Source: Sweltsa coloradensis (Eukaryota; Arthropoda; Insecta; Plecoptera; Chloroperlidae). From it: a stretch of 64,000 nucleotides of DNA. This document shows, piece after piece, positions 1 to 10,659 of this stretch. The stretch lies in contig JAMZAV010001835.1 of the NCBI GenBank assembly GCA_024449915.1, forward strand, positions 62,001-126,000, given 5' to 3'. Both the position numbers and the translations under genes were made by a program. How positions within the stretch are numbered: the stretch's first letter is position 1; every line of letters starts with the position of its first letter. The notes below the pieces were generated by a model. The model worked only from the letters and a program-made list of their open reading frames with translations, did not search any database and was not told the DNA's origin.

Positions 1-1219
1 CTCCCCGCCCCCCTAGGCTAGAGTGGCTGCTTCACCTGGGTTGTGCTGGATAGAGTCACAGATATTGAGTAAACTGTATATTTAATAGATAAAGTGAACA
101 GTTATTACACCGAGCCAGAAGAAACACAAGAGTGACGCCGTGGACTGGCCGTGGCTGGTTTCGCCCAGCATGTTCGTGCCCTCCCCGCCCCCTAGGCTAG
201 AGTGGATGCTTCACCTGGGTTGTGCGGGATAGAGTCAAAGATATTGAGTAAACTGTATATTTAATAAAATAAAGTGAACAGTTATTACACCGACCCAGAA
301 GAAACACAAGAGTGACGCGTGGACTGGCCGTGGCTGGTTCTGCCCAGCATGTTCGTGCCCTCCCCGCCCCCCTAGGCTAGAGTGGATGCTTCACCGGGTT
401 GTGCTGGATAGAGTCACAGATATTGAGTAAACTGTATATTTAATAGATAAAGTGAACAGTTATTACACCGAGCCCAGAAGAAACACAAGATTTGACGCCG
501 TGGACTGGCCGTGGATGGTTCTGCCCAGCATGTTCGTGCCCTCCCCGCCCCCTAGGCTAGAGTGGATGCTTCACCTGGGTTGTGCTGGATAGAGTCACAG
601 ATATTGAGTAAACTGTAGATTTAATAGATAAAGGAACAGTATTACACCGAGCAAGAAGAAAACAAGAGTGACGCCGTGGACTGGCCGTGGCTGGTTTCTG
701 CCAGCATGGTCGTGCCCTCCCGCCCCCTAGGCTAGAGTGGATGCTTCACCTGGGTTGTGCTGGATAGAGTCACAGATTTTGAGTAAACTGTATATTTAAT
801 AGATAAAGTGAACAGTTATTACACCGAGCAGAAGAAAACCAGAGTGACGCCGTGGACTGGCCGTGGCTGGTTCTCCCCAGCATGTTCGTGCCCTCCCCGC
901 CCCCTAGGCTAGAGTGGATGCTTCACCTGGGTTGTGCTGGATAGAGTCACAGATATTGAGTAAACGGTATATGAAATAGAAAAAAGTGAACAGTTAATAC
1001 ACCGAGCCAGAAGAAACACAAGAGTGACGCCGTGGACTGGCCGTGGCTGGTTCTGCCCAGCATGGTCGTCCCCCTCCCCGCCCCCCTAGGCTAGAGTGGA
1101 TGCTTCACCTGGGTTGTGCTGGGTAGGGGTCACAGATATTGAGTAAACTGTATTTTTAAAATAGATAAGTGAACAGTTATTACACCGGACAAGAAGAAAC
1201 ACAAGAGGACGCCGTGGAC
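1..1219. repeat. ~179-bp satellite array, about 6.8 copies
   Basis: Near-identical units begin with CCCTCCCCGCCCCCTAGG at about 1, 180, 359, 540, 715, 893 and 1070, so the period is 178-181 bp. Units differ by scattered substitutions and 1-2 base indels. The array is cut by the window edge on the left and ends inside a unit at about 1219. Each unit contains CCGTGGCTGGTTCTGCCCAG and CCTAGGCTAGAGTGGATGC, which match the 3' part of repeat A (for example 4748-5125). The monomer therefore appears to include a retroelement fragment. Confidence 0.95.
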
Positions 1220-1780
1220 TCCAAACTAATGCGTTGTTAGACCTGGGAGCGGATGAACCACCCGAAATTATAAAACAACATTAGGGATTCTCCAAGAGGG
1301 GCGTTAACATGAGCCTCGAGTGTCACCCTGCAGACCTGATAATAATAAAACAAGGAGCCAGGGCCTTTTGGGATTAGTTAACACATCATACACTGAAAAA
1401 TGTACGTATGAAATAGTATGTTTTTAAAATTTAATGCATAGATGCAAAACAGGTCATTAGGAACGAATGGTTCACGCTCAAATACAACATTTTTTTAATG
1501 TTATTCCTTAACTTTCGTGGGGATGTTAAACCGATTGATGATATTTTCTTTCATCACCCAATTTATGTTTTACTTTCAATTATTTTGACAATATTTATCA
1601 CAGTAGGCATATATCTTAAGTCAAAAAAGGGAATTTCGATGGTGACATTAAAACTTTCAAAATTAAAACGAGAGCGAAACACTAATAAATATTTCAATAT
1701 TTTTTTTATTTACTAAAAATGTCACAGGCGGCGCATAATAACCTAATCGGTTGACGCGCCCTAGATTCCTGATAATGTCG
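1220..1780 (+). repeat. AT-rich flank ending in a LINE-type 3' tail
   Basis: Bases 1220-1720 hold no recognisable gene. A 72-codon ORF at 1498-1716 has a hydrophobic stretch, but it lies where other copies carry the AT-rich LINE 3' UTR, so I do not call it a gene. At 1721-1780 the tail motif is readable: CACAGGCGGCGC, ACCTAATCGGTTGACGCGCC, then CTAG and an imperfect CACGTCG end. This is a diverged LINE or SINE 3' end. Confidence 0.6.
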
Positions 1781-2302
1781 TTAGTCAGTTGTATAAAAAT
1801 TGTGGGGGCTCAGAAAACCCTAAGTTCTCCTTCTCTACACGTTGGGCCTTGTTATCAATGATTTAAAACAATTAATAATTATCTCAACTAATTAGAGGTT
1901 AAATTTTAATTATGACAATTGATGACAAAGATTGAGATCATTTATCTCAGGATTGTGCAAGAAGAGGATCGTTTGATGTGACGCAATAATAATCAAAGAG
2001 CAGAGGGATTTAATTAATGACAAGACAATTTAGTAAGTTGGGAATGATCAAGAGATTTGAATGAACGAAAAAACCCAATTCATTACGCAACATGCAGTCA
2101 ATACCAAACCACCGCGATATCTACCCAAACCACCCCGGGGGAAGATACCCCCCTCCCCCCCTCCTAGCCCTAGTTAGCTACCATTGAAGTCGGCCGCTTG
2201 CTGCGATACTATATCAATTAACATGCACAGACTAATCACATCGACGGGGTGAGATCACATACGATAGGGCTGGATTATGTAAAAGCTCTTAAAACAAGAA
2301 AT

Positions 2303-2640
2303 TTCCCGGGGTAGAATTAGGTCCAGAGCATGGCTATGCTAAACGTACAGGCGAGAGAAGAAAAAGGGACCATCTCGCAGCCAGAAACTAGAGGCGAGCT
2401 CTTAACATTCCGTTGCCGGTGAACTAGCCCCCTTCCTTGGCGACCCCCGGACCACGATAACGAAAATTTATTACCCGAACGTTGACAAGGTGGTGACAAA
2501 CGCTACGTGAGAACAGTACCTTACCTCCCCCTGCCCGTGGCTGGTTCTGACCATCATGGGCCCCTCCCCCCATAATCCCTAGGCTAGAGTTGTGCATTAT
2601 GATCTAACCTTTTGACGCGCCCTTTATTTAGTTAGTCAAG
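2303..2640 (+). repeat. Repeat A copy
   Basis: It starts at CCCGGGGTAGAATTAGGTCC, contains AGAGCATGGCTATGC, the GAAACTAGAGGCGAGCTC segment and CCGTGGCTGGTTCTGACCAT, and ends at the A-version tail with GACGCGCCCTTTATT. Internal bases are missing compared with 4748-5125. No coding capacity is visible. Confidence 0.8.
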
Positions 2641-2699
2641 CTTTAAAAATGTTGTCGAATCTTTAAACTTTAAATTAAATTTAACAATTTGTCTTTTAC

Positions 2700-2843
2700 C
2701 ATCAACATCATCTCTTATCATTTCATTGCATTTAAAACAACATTACAAATTAAACTCACAAGCAACTCAATTTACTAACTTACAACATCACAGGCAGCAC
2801 AATATGACCTAACTAGTTGAAGCGCCCTAGTTTCTCACATGTC
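2700..2843 (+). repeat. LINE-type 3' UTR and tail
   Basis: The AT-rich 3' UTR has the usual CATCATC and TTAAACTCAC elements. It is followed at 2788-2843 by the B-version tail (CACAGGCAGCACAATATGAC, TTGAAGCGCCCTAG, TTTCTCACATGTC). This is a short 3' fragment, probably 5'-truncated. Confidence 0.7.
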
Positions 2844-2885
2844 TTGTGATCTGTGGCATCTTGACTTAATTTCCGCTTAATCATC

Positions 2886-2946
2886 GCTTTTTTAACTCCT
2901 CTGAATTAGGCACCTGGGAGATGAGTTAAAAAAGAGATTTTGATAA
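2886..2946. repeat. Imperfect inverted repeat (hairpin)
   Basis: CGCTTTTTTAACTCCTCT is complementary, apart from small mismatches, to AGATGAGTTAAAAAAGAG, with a loop of about 25 nt. A third TTTTTTAACTC follows at 2967. It could be a small foldback element. Function is unknown. Confidence 0.5.
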
Positions 2947-2949
2947 TTT

Positions 2950-4260
2950 TTCATCCCTTTTTTAACTCAAAAGGAATGATCGCATCCCAACGAAAATTAG
3001 CGTGGGTTGTTGGTACCTAGTTCTGATTATGATGTATTCAAAGTTCATTTCACGTTTCATGGCGGCTGGGAAAAAACCCTGAAAACTAAAAAAAAACGTG
3101 TATTTTTTACGAGGTACCTGAGTGTATAGTACTTTATAGCGTGCACCTAGGTAATAGGCTTTGCGAAATAAAATCTTCCGTAGAAAACCTTAATGCCTAC
3201 TACTTATGGGGTAGACATTTGTGGAAATAACAAAACCAAGGGCTATTCTATGGGGCTTAATCCGATATTTTACCGAATATATCTAAGGAAATCCATGAAT
3301 AAATTCTTCATAAGGATTTTAAAGTGAGAGTTTTGACCCAGGTTCGTCCCAAAATATAGTCTCGGTGCGTAGTATGGTTGAGCAACCTCTAATTGCGAAT
3401 GACATTTTTACGTAACATGATTTGAGTGCTCCTAAACGTAAGTAAACATATTTTTGACTACATACTCGTAGGTTCGTGACCCTGCAGATTGTAATAATTA
3501 CCTTTTTTTTGCCATAATTGACTTATACGGTATCAAGTGTGGCCTATTTACCAATTATTAACAACAATGAGACCAATCATCAAGCATTACTGTGCCAAAA
3601 GAAAAACGTTTACCAAAAATTTTATTGAAAAAATAGAAAATTTGACCTTCATTGACCTCTGCTGGCCACAAAATTAATTTTAACAATTGAAATATGTTTT
3701 TTTCGAAAGATCATTAAAAAATTTAGATAACATACCATGGATAAATAGGTTTCAATATGTATTTTTTTTATTCAATTTTATTATATTTTCATTTAGGGGG
3801 TGATTAGAACCCACCCACCCAAAAGGGATTTTAGGGGTTTCTTTATAGGTTATTAAGTTTTGTTTTCTGAATCCAATGTTACCAAATTCGCTTCTGTTGC
3901 AATTTTTCCTAGATTCGGCCTCAAATTTGCGTATAGACCCCGGACTATAAGGGATACCAGGGTAGAGGCTTCGAGCTCCACGACCTTCCCCAAAACAGAC
4001 GGACGATACAAACCAATAACTGAATGTGGTCATGCCAAGATAAAAATATGTTTGTTGAAGAATAGGCCAAAGGGAGTATTTTTTATTTTAGTACAGAGAT
4101 GCGATTTGTTGCTTATAGTACACAAACCTTCATATTTAAAACACAATTAATAAATTTACCGTCGCGTTTTACTACACTTAAAAAAATTATTACAACAATA
4201 AACCACCCTCCGTAATATTAACTCGATGTAAGGGAAAAAAATAATAAAATTAAAAAGTAT
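2950..4260. other. Unassigned AT-rich stretch, no gene seen
   Basis: Both strands give only short ORFs without recognisable domains. The two longest, 3860-4150 (+) and 3752-4033 (-), overlap on opposite strands and have no homology I can name. None of the repeat families described elsewhere is detected here. Confidence 0.5.
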
Positions 4261-4263
4261 AGA

Positions 4264-4475
4264 CCCCGGCGCCTCCCCCAACAACGCTGTTCTTATGGAG
4301 TTAAAACTTTTCAATACTCTACCCGGCACATCCACCAACAATGCTATTCTTATGGAGTTAAAACTTTTCATACTCTACCCGGCGCCTCCACCAAAAAATG
4401 CTATTCTTATGGGGTTAAAACTTTTCATTTCTCTACCCGGCGCCTCCACCAACAATTTCTATTCTTATGGAGTTA
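4264..4475. repeat. 56-bp tandem repeat, about 3.7 copies
   Basis: Units of about 55-59 bp carry CGCCTCCACCAACAATGC, TATTCTTATGGAGTTAAAAC and TTTTCATACTCTACCC. They repeat from about 4269, 4325, 4380 and 4439, and the last unit is incomplete. A 72-codon ORF (4295-4513) runs through it only because the unit is close to a multiple of three. It is a minisatellite rather than a gene. Confidence 0.85.
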
Positions 4476-4747
4476 GTCTTCACGAGACAAACATGTACTC
4501 GGCACACTCGTAAGCACTCAAATTAGTTTGTAATAAGCTATGGAGAAAGATTGAAACTACATTCACATGACACAGATATTTTTTGCAGATCAACATAACA
4601 ACAAACAGAATTGCTTATGTTATAAACCCCACTATTCACCCTTGTTAATCGTTAAGTCCACGCGACGGGAGCAACCTCTTCTTGTTCCCCTTGCGTCTAC
4701 TTTATGCGTAACCATGATATTAAAGTATGGTTTATAACATCTTTCAA

Positions 4748-5125
4748 CCTCCGTCTGGGCCCGGGGTACAATTGGCCCAGAGCAGGGCTATGCTAATCGT
4801 AAAAGGCGATTCAAGAGAAAATGTCCACCTCGCAAACATAAGCTTGTAAGAAGGGTAATATATTTCTCCCCCAAAAAAGAGGCGAGCTCTGGTAATCGTC
4901 GTCGGGGACCTTGCCCCCTTTCCTTGCCGACCCATCTACGACGATGACGACACTGACACCACGAACGATGACGAAGACAATGACGACCGCGACGTGAGAA
5001 CCCCCTTTCCTCCCCTTACCCGTGGCTGGTTCTGACCAGCATGGGCCCCCTCTCCCCCCACGTAGGGTTAGAGGGGTGCATTATGACCTAAGGTTGAACG
5101 CGTTTTTTAATTTAAATAAACCAAA
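4748..5125 (+). repeat. Repeat A, one of the most complete copies
   Basis: This is a good reference copy. In order: GGGCCCGGGGTACAATTGGC; a hairpin region CCAGAGCAGGGCTATGC; AATCGTAAAAGGCGATTC; CCTCGCAAACATAAGC; GAGGCGAGCTCTGGTAATCG; a GAC/GAT-rich stretch (about 4935-4995); CGTGGCTGGTTCTGACCAGC, which folds as a 6-bp stem with a TCTG loop; then the A-version tail near 5075-5100. I see no convincing box A/box B pair and no ORF. Known SINE/LINE biology suggests a non-autonomous retroelement, which is inference. Confidence 0.85.
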
Positions 5126-5164
5126 GTCCTCTTAAAAAATGCACCCTGATATTTCCCTACCCCC

Positions 5165-5410
5165 CCACAGATTGTAAAAGCTGTGGTGTCAGTTGGCCAA
5201 GCAACAGGAATCTGCTTAACACGCAAGTCCTATATCCTTTTATTCACATTTATTCATGAAATCTTGTTTTTATGCTAATACTCTCATCTCCATCATTTTT
5301 TTTTTCTTTTTTGAACTTAAACCCTAAACTCATTTTATTAAATTTTAATATCACAGGCGGCGCAATATGACCTAACCGGTTGAAGCGCCCTAGTTTCTCA
5401 CGTCGTCGTC
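5165..5410 (+). repeat. SINE-like element with LINE-type tail
   Basis: The head AGCTGTGGTGTCAGTTGGCC is shared with 14430-14465 and 11200-11225. It is followed by the same AT-rich body and the B-version tail (CACAGGCGGCGCAATATGAC ... TTGAAGCGCCCTAG) ending in CACGTCGTCGTCG. GTCAGTTGGCCGAGC in the sister copies resembles the 5' end of a eukaryotic tRNA-Leu, but no box B is visible, so the tRNA origin is only a possibility. Confidence 0.7.
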
Positions 5411-5434
5411 GTGGTGGTTGTGGTGGTGGTGGTC
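5398..5434. repeat. (GTC/GTG)n microsatellite at the 3' end of the preceding element
   Basis: Trinucleotides CGTCGTCGTCGTGGTGG followed by GTGGTGGTGG directly abut the element end. A terminal short tandem repeat is common at LINE and SINE 3' ends. Here it is longer than in other copies. Confidence 0.7.
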
Positions 5435-6214
5435 ACTCTGTGACATTTTCTAAGCACACAGTTCACAGTGCTTTAAACAAGTGATAATTAATTTGTCTTT
5501 CGTGTGCATTTACATATGGTATTGCATCATTATATTCCCCTTCAATCTCTCATCTCACTAGGCTAGCCTATCATTTTTACCTCTTCATCATCAACAACAC
5601 CTCGGTCAAGCGGTAAGTTCGCCGTCTCCACAAGTTTGCTGTCTCACACCAAGATGAGCTAGTTTGTGACTTTGTTTTCTTCATTGTTTTCCCCTCGTAT
5701 CTATTGGCATCATCGCCTGGGTGCCAACAGACTTAGAAGGCATATCTCAATGTTGCTTCGCCAAAAACATGTATGTGACGCCTGCGCGACATTTTAAAGT
5801 AAAATAACAGAACAATAGTCAAGATTTAAATGAGGGTAGGGCCCTGGACTAATATAACTAAATAGAATAAAAGTGACGTTTCGTCTGCCATTTGTTAATT
5901 GCAATGTCACTGCTCATCGATAAATCTTTTGAGGGGTATTTAGTGTGCGGTGCTTTTAGTGTTTCACTACTGAGCCACCCGCAGCGCGCAAACGTTAGAG
6001 TCCGTGTTGATCTAGGAGCTGGAGCCGGAGGACTGCCAACGAGGAAACCTTCTTTATCGGCTGAAACTGTTACTAACAACTCCAACACCTTCTTATATTT
6101 GATTAACTTAGAAAACAACATAACAAATAAACAACTAACTCAATATTGTAATCAACACAATGACAGGCGGCGCATTATAACAATATCGGTTGAAGCGCCC
6201 TTGATTCTCACGTC
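5435..6214 (+). other. Unassigned stretch ending in a LINE-type tail
   Basis: I recognise no gene. Opposed ORFs at 5892-6221 (+) and 5858-6121 (-) overlap and have no known domain. The stretch ends at 6161-6214 with a B-version tail (GACAGGCGGCGCATTATAAC, then CGGTTGAAGCGCCC, TTCTCACGTC), so at least its 3' part is retroelement-derived. Confidence 0.5.
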
Positions 6215-6229
6215 TTTTTAATTAAAGAT

Positions 6230-6471
6230 CGAAATGATGTGTGGTAATTTCGGGTACGATAGAATATGGATTTGAAATTTTTAAATATCTTTTTTGCTTA
6301 TTATTTGTTATTTATTTACTTTATCACGATTTTTTTTCATATTCTATTTTTTTTACAAACTTCTTTTAAAACAATGTAAAACAAATAACTCATTGAAGTC
6401 TTTAACTTATAATATCCCAGGTGGCGAAAATAACATACCCCGTTGAAGCGTCCTAGTATCTAAAGACGACG
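6230..6471 (+). repeat. AT-rich 3' UTR with diverged LINE-type tail
   Basis: A second tail only 250 bp after the previous one: CCAGGTGGCGAAAATAAC, then CGTTGAAGCGTCCTAG at 6414-6471. The body is AT-rich as in other LINE 3' UTRs. Confidence 0.55.
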
Positions 6472-6566
6472 TATGTTGTACTAACATGTTAAGAATATGT
6501 AGCTTCAGGACCTTCAATTCAGCTACAAATCATTTTGCAAGAAACTATATCCTACTTGCCTAACTT

Positions 6567-6905
6567 TCCCGGGGCCGGAGTAAATTGAGCCCAGAGCATG
6601 GCTCTGCTTATAGTCAAGGCGAGGAAAGCGTAAAATTCCATCTCACAAACATCTGCTAGTACGTATAGAGCAGTAGGCTATATTAATCATTGAAACTAGA
6701 CGCGTCGTCTGGGACCCCTCCCCATCATCTTGACGAACTCCGCGACGACGACCATGATAATTCACTAACGATGGCAAACAAAACGACGACTACAGCGAGA
6801 GACCCCAACCAGCTTTGCCCCCCCCATCCCACATGTGGCTGTTCTGACCAGCATAGGACTTCCCTACAAACATCCCCTAGGCTAGAGTGGCGCACACCAA
6901 TCTAA
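6567..6905 (+). repeat. Repeat A copy
   Basis: TTTCCCGGGGCCGGAGTAAA, AGCATGGCTCTGC, TCACAAACATCTGCTAG, GACCAGCATAGGA and TAGGCTAGAGTGGCGCAC are recognisable. The usual A-version tail is deleted, and the copy runs straight into the exon-like module that starts at about 6905. The same order (A, module, LINE end) occurs at 41040-41601. Confidence 0.75.
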
Positions 6906-6931
6906 GTCTCCCATTTCTTGTCTTGTTTCAG

Positions 6932-6994
6932 GTGACCACGGCTTCAGTTGATGTAGTCGCCAACCAAGTTCCGCGCTCAGACAACCAGACGTGA
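6932..6994 (+). other. Exon-like module with acceptor-like upstream tract (copy 1)
   Basis: TTCTTGTCTTGTTTCAG is a good polypyrimidine-AG acceptor. It is followed by an open frame starting GTGACCACGGCTTCAGTTG that encodes 20 residues and ends in TGA at 6992-6994. A nearly identical copy at 41210-41272 keeps the frame with one Thr to Ser change. This looks like a terminal exon of some gene carried inside a retroelement. That origin is inference, and the parent gene is not recognised. Confidence 0.4.
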
Positions 6995-7074
6995 AAGGTT
7001 CGTTGATTTGTCCTGTCTCAAACTGTTTTAAAACATTTCTGAACACAGCAAGAACGTGTCATAGAACAGAAAGT

Positions 7075-7350
7075 TTGTGATTTAGAATCTTCTTTCATAT
7101 TGGGATAATGGCGACAAACTATCTCAATTTATAATTTATCATAAATTCTCATTACATCAAATTTGTTTACCATATAAAAAAAATCTAATGCTATCACTGT
7201 CATCTCTATCATATTCTATTTATTTATTTATTTATTTTGTATTTATTAATTTTTATTTGACTTTAAACGAACCATCAAACAAACCATACTAATTAACACA
7301 TGCTGCGCAAAATGACCCTACAGGTTGAAGCGCCCTAGTTTCTCACGGCG
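7075..7350 (+). repeat. LINE 3' end
   Basis: TTTCATATTGGGATAATGGC and GACAAACTATCTCAA match the last codons of the LINE ORF seen at 24520-24560 and 31700-31730. The AT-rich 3' UTR follows, with the B-version tail at 7299-7350 ending CTCACGGCGTC. Only the terminal part of the element is present. Confidence 0.7.
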
Positions 7351-7489
7351 TCTATAATATATTCCGTTTGCAGTATTATGCATTAATAACTTTACTGTTG
7401 TGTGCCCTAAAACCCCACTAACTAAATATATTCATGTGTATTGTAAATTGCATAATATGCAATGTAATCTAAGAGATACCTGTTCAATG

Positions 7490-7900
7490 TTTAGTCTGAG
7501 AAATTGTCTACAAAGCACGCTAGTCTCTCAATTCCTCACCAGGTAGCGTGCGAGTCGCAAGTAATTCCAAGATCACTCTAACTCTGAGCAAAGAGAAAGT
7601 CATACGTAGCGTGTGAGACTCTGATGAGGGAAAGGGCACGGGCTCGAATCCCACCACCGCAATCCTGACTGAAAGTTTTTCCCCGAGGTTTTCTTCAGTA
7701 GTTAAATGCGAATGCTGGTAGTGAGTCCTCTGTAACAGCCCTCGGGCATTCCCTTATCATATGGACATCAATCCAGAAATTAAACAATCTATCTCAGCGG
7801 GGGATCAGGACCTACGGAGTGTTTCCAATTAATGAAGTGGAAAAACCCTTTTTATCATTTTACCTAACACCCTAATAACCGGTTTCCCCTACACCGGCCA
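7490..7900 (+). repeat. tRNA-derived SINE, family S2 (copy 1)
   Basis: The head has a box-A-like CGTAGCGTGTGAGACTC and a clear box B, GGGCTCGAATCCCACC, at about 7645-7660. The body includes CCCGAGGTTTTCTTCAG and CAGCCCTCGGGCATTCCC. A cleaner copy is at 23098-23505, and the two are colinear into the next module. It is a pol III-type SINE by structure. No LINE-type tail directly follows the body. Confidence 0.75.
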
Positions 7901-7914
7901 CCTTACTTAACAGT

Positions 7915-8205
7915 TTTATTCACACGGTAGCGGAGAGTCGCAAGCAATCCCGTTTAATCACTTCCATTTTAAAACAGAGCGCCGTATTTTTGTGTTCGCG
8001 GGCCCTGAGTTTGAACTTCAGTTGGCGTTCCGACATTTCCAGTAGACGCCCCCTCAATACAAACAAACTAAAAACATTGTTGAACATCAAAGGTTTTTTG
8101 GGTTTCCCACATCTCCCCACACCTACCGGGCTGGTTATGAACAGCATGGGTTTTTTCCTCCTCAATCTCATAAGTAGAGGAACATTATACTAACGGTTAG
8201 CGCGG
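7915..8205 (+). repeat. S3 module followed by a degraded repeat A 3' end
   Basis: CGGTAGCGGAGAGTCGCAAG and TTTGTGTTCGCGGGCCCTGA match S3 at 23510-23620 and 34893-35012. Then come AAACTAAAAACATTG and GAACATCAAAGG (as at 23655-23685), and a corrupt repeat A end (GGGCTGGTTATGAACAGCAT, then TAACGGTTAGCGCGG). Homopolymers are longer than in the 23-kb copy. Confidence 0.65.
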
Positions 8206-9820
8206 TTTTTTAACCCCAAAAAAAAAAAATATTTAAAAAACTTACAAACAATATCAAAACACTAAAAACAAGGCATTTTAAAATAGTAAAGGGGAAAATA
8301 AAAAAAGAAGGCTAACCCAGCAAGGGTCTGGAAGAAGGTTTTGCAAAGGGGCCCAAGTTAAAAAAAATAGGGGAAAAAATTAGTAGATATTTTTTTTTTT
8401 AAAAAGGTCCCGCACATTGATAATTCGAACAAACCCAGTGAGTTTACCCCCAAAAACCTAAAACCTCCCACCTTTGACCCCCCTTATAAAGGTTTTTTAA
8501 GATCTAACCGTAATACTTTTAACAGAAGCCCCAAAAATATGCCAGGCACGAAATCATCCCTTAAAACATGGGAAGAATTTTTAAAATATATGAAAAGGAA
8601 AAAAATTTTCCTATGTCCTCATTAAATTAATAAAAGAGGACTTCAAAAAGAAAGATCTTTTTGAGATCGAATAAAATCATACTTAAAAAAATTTTTAAAA
8701 AAAAATAACTCTATACAATAAAAAATTTGTTATATTAATAAAAAAAATAAAAAATAAAACCTTGTAAATACGACAAACAAGATATAAAATATATAATTTG
8801 AGCAAATTTTGAAATTGTGCACACCCTACTGTTCATCCCCTGAGTCGTTTGTTTCGATAATGTTTTATGAACAAAAATAAGAAAAAACCCGTTTTTATTT
8901 TTAAAAATTTGAACTTTTGTACTAGCTCCAAATTTAAGGCATAAAAAACCCAAAGTAAAAGCCAGCAAAAGAGCTGTGTTACTATAAACACATCATCCCC
9001 CACCAAAACGCGATTGTAAATACTTTCACGACGGGGCCCCCTAGTAACAGAGTCGAAAAGAATTTTTCCCCGTTGAATTCTTTATCGACTTGCTGGAACC
9101 AAAAACCTTTTAGAACAATAATAATGTTAGGCACGGAGGTTTTTATCTGGCTCTTGCCGACGCCAAGACCAGGGCACAGGGAGCCGGATTGGGGGAAAAA
9201 ATACCAGAAGGGGGGGGGAAAAATACACTTTTAATAAAACAACATAATTTAGAATCGTCGTCCAATTTTCAAACTATGGCAATATTGAAAAATTGTAAAA
9301 AAATATTTTTTGATAAAAATAAAACTATTGGCCCCTTTTTTCTTGGGCTGGCACAAAATGCGTTATTCGCGCACCCGCGTAGGAAAAATAATGTTTTATA
9401 TTAAGAGGGCTGGGGATAAGGCATTGTTGAGAACAGACGCCGTTTTGTCTTTTGATGGATTACACCTACAAAGTCGGTTGATTTTCTGGACAAAGTTACA
9501 TTTCATTTTGTAATTCAGAGAGAAGATTAATCAAAATTTGTGTTGATAACGAAACGAAGAAGTTCTCTTGACTTTAGTGCGGTTTTAGGGGAGGTTCTTT
9601 TTGTAGGGGGAATTTTGGGATTTGGTCACGTTTTTTTTTTGGGACTGGTTGGGTTTTTTTTGGGCCGACAATACAGCACCCCCAGACTCGTTATTTTAAA
9701 AGTGATAATTTTCTTTTAACTCATGGATGTCAACGCTCAAAACCATTTTTGTTCTTTTTCCTTTGGTGTTAGTATTTTTCAAGCTCACTCTCCCTGCGAC
9801 GAAGCTGGTTCTGTCCATTA
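8206..9820. other. Unassigned AT-rich, homopolymer-rich stretch
   Basis: Runs of A, T, C and G of 6-10 bases are frequent and ORFs are short and overlapping. No domain, tail motif or SINE head is recognisable. Base-calling or assembly error is a likely contributor, because neighbouring duplicated elements are visibly corrupted here. Confidence 0.5.
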
Positions 9821-9824
9821 CATG

Positions 9825-10170
9825 GTACCCCCGGGGAAGAATTTGGCCTGAGCAGACTCGTTAATCATAAATGCCTAAAAGATAAAGTCCATCCGCAAAC
9901 AAACCGTAGCAATTAGAAGTTTACCCCAAAAACAAAAGGCGAGTCTGGCGGTTTTTGTGGGGACATCCCCCCCCTTTTCCTTGACGCCCTCCCCGAGGGG
10001 ACGATGCCCATGGACGAAAAACGAACGAGATGAAAACGTGAGACCGAAATGTAAGACCCCCTTTCCCCCCTTTCCGCGGTGGTTTCGGGGCCCGTAGGGC
10101 CCCCCCTGCCCTTTTCCCTGGGGCTAGAGTGGAGTAAAGACCAAACGGTAGACGCGCCCTTTAAACCCAA
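9825..10170 (+). repeat. Repeat A copy, corrupted
   Basis: CCCCCGGGGAAGAATTTGGC, GAGCAGACTCGTTAATC, CCATCCGCAAACAAACC, AAAAGGCGAGTCTGGCGG, GGGCTAGAGTGGAGTAAAG and ACGGTAGACGCGCCCTTTAA appear in the expected order. Many single-base losses and stretched homopolymers are present. Confidence 0.7.
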
Positions 10171-10617
10171 TTAAACCAAAACGGAATGTCCAACGTGAAT
10201 ATCAGTTCGTGACTGAGTGAATGACCAAAATACGATTTGTATTTTTTTTATTTTTTGACCTTGCCCGAGCCGCATTTGTATTAAAACGACGTCAAAAACC
10301 CTAAACTTTAACCCGTCGGGGGAGAGGAAGTTTTTAGCCAGAGTTTTTTCCCCGACGTACAAGCAAAGCAAACACAGTAGTAAAAGGAGAGTGTTTTTAA
10401 TTCTCCCCATAATGCGAGCCTGGTGTCGTCTTGGTGGATCTCGTCGCCTCCCCCGACGATGTCCCTGAACGAACTTTTGGCGTTAGCACATAGCTATTCG
10501 CTCGGTCGGAAGAATCAAAGTATATAAAAAGTACATATTTGTCAAAAAGAAGGCTACTTTGACAGCTCTACACTCGTAGATTCTATGTTTACACCCAGGA
10601 TCAATCCCGAAGGGGTT
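10171..10617. other. Unassigned stretch
   Basis: Nothing recognisable on either strand. A 79-codon minus-strand ORF (10171-10410) has no known domain and lies in error-prone sequence. Confidence 0.4.
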
Positions 10618-10659
10618 TAAAATTTTTAGACTTTTTAATTTAAGAAGATCCAAAAAAAA

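Noticed and set aside
1498..1716. 72-codon ORF with a hydrophobic segment, possible small membrane protein
   Set aside because: It lies in the AT-rich part directly upstream of a LINE-type tail, where T-rich codons give hydrophobic translations by chance.
5398..5410. Helitron 3' end (CTAG after a GC hairpin)
   Set aside because: The bases after CTAG (TTTCTCACGTCG) are conserved in every copy, so CTAG is internal to the element and not its terminus.
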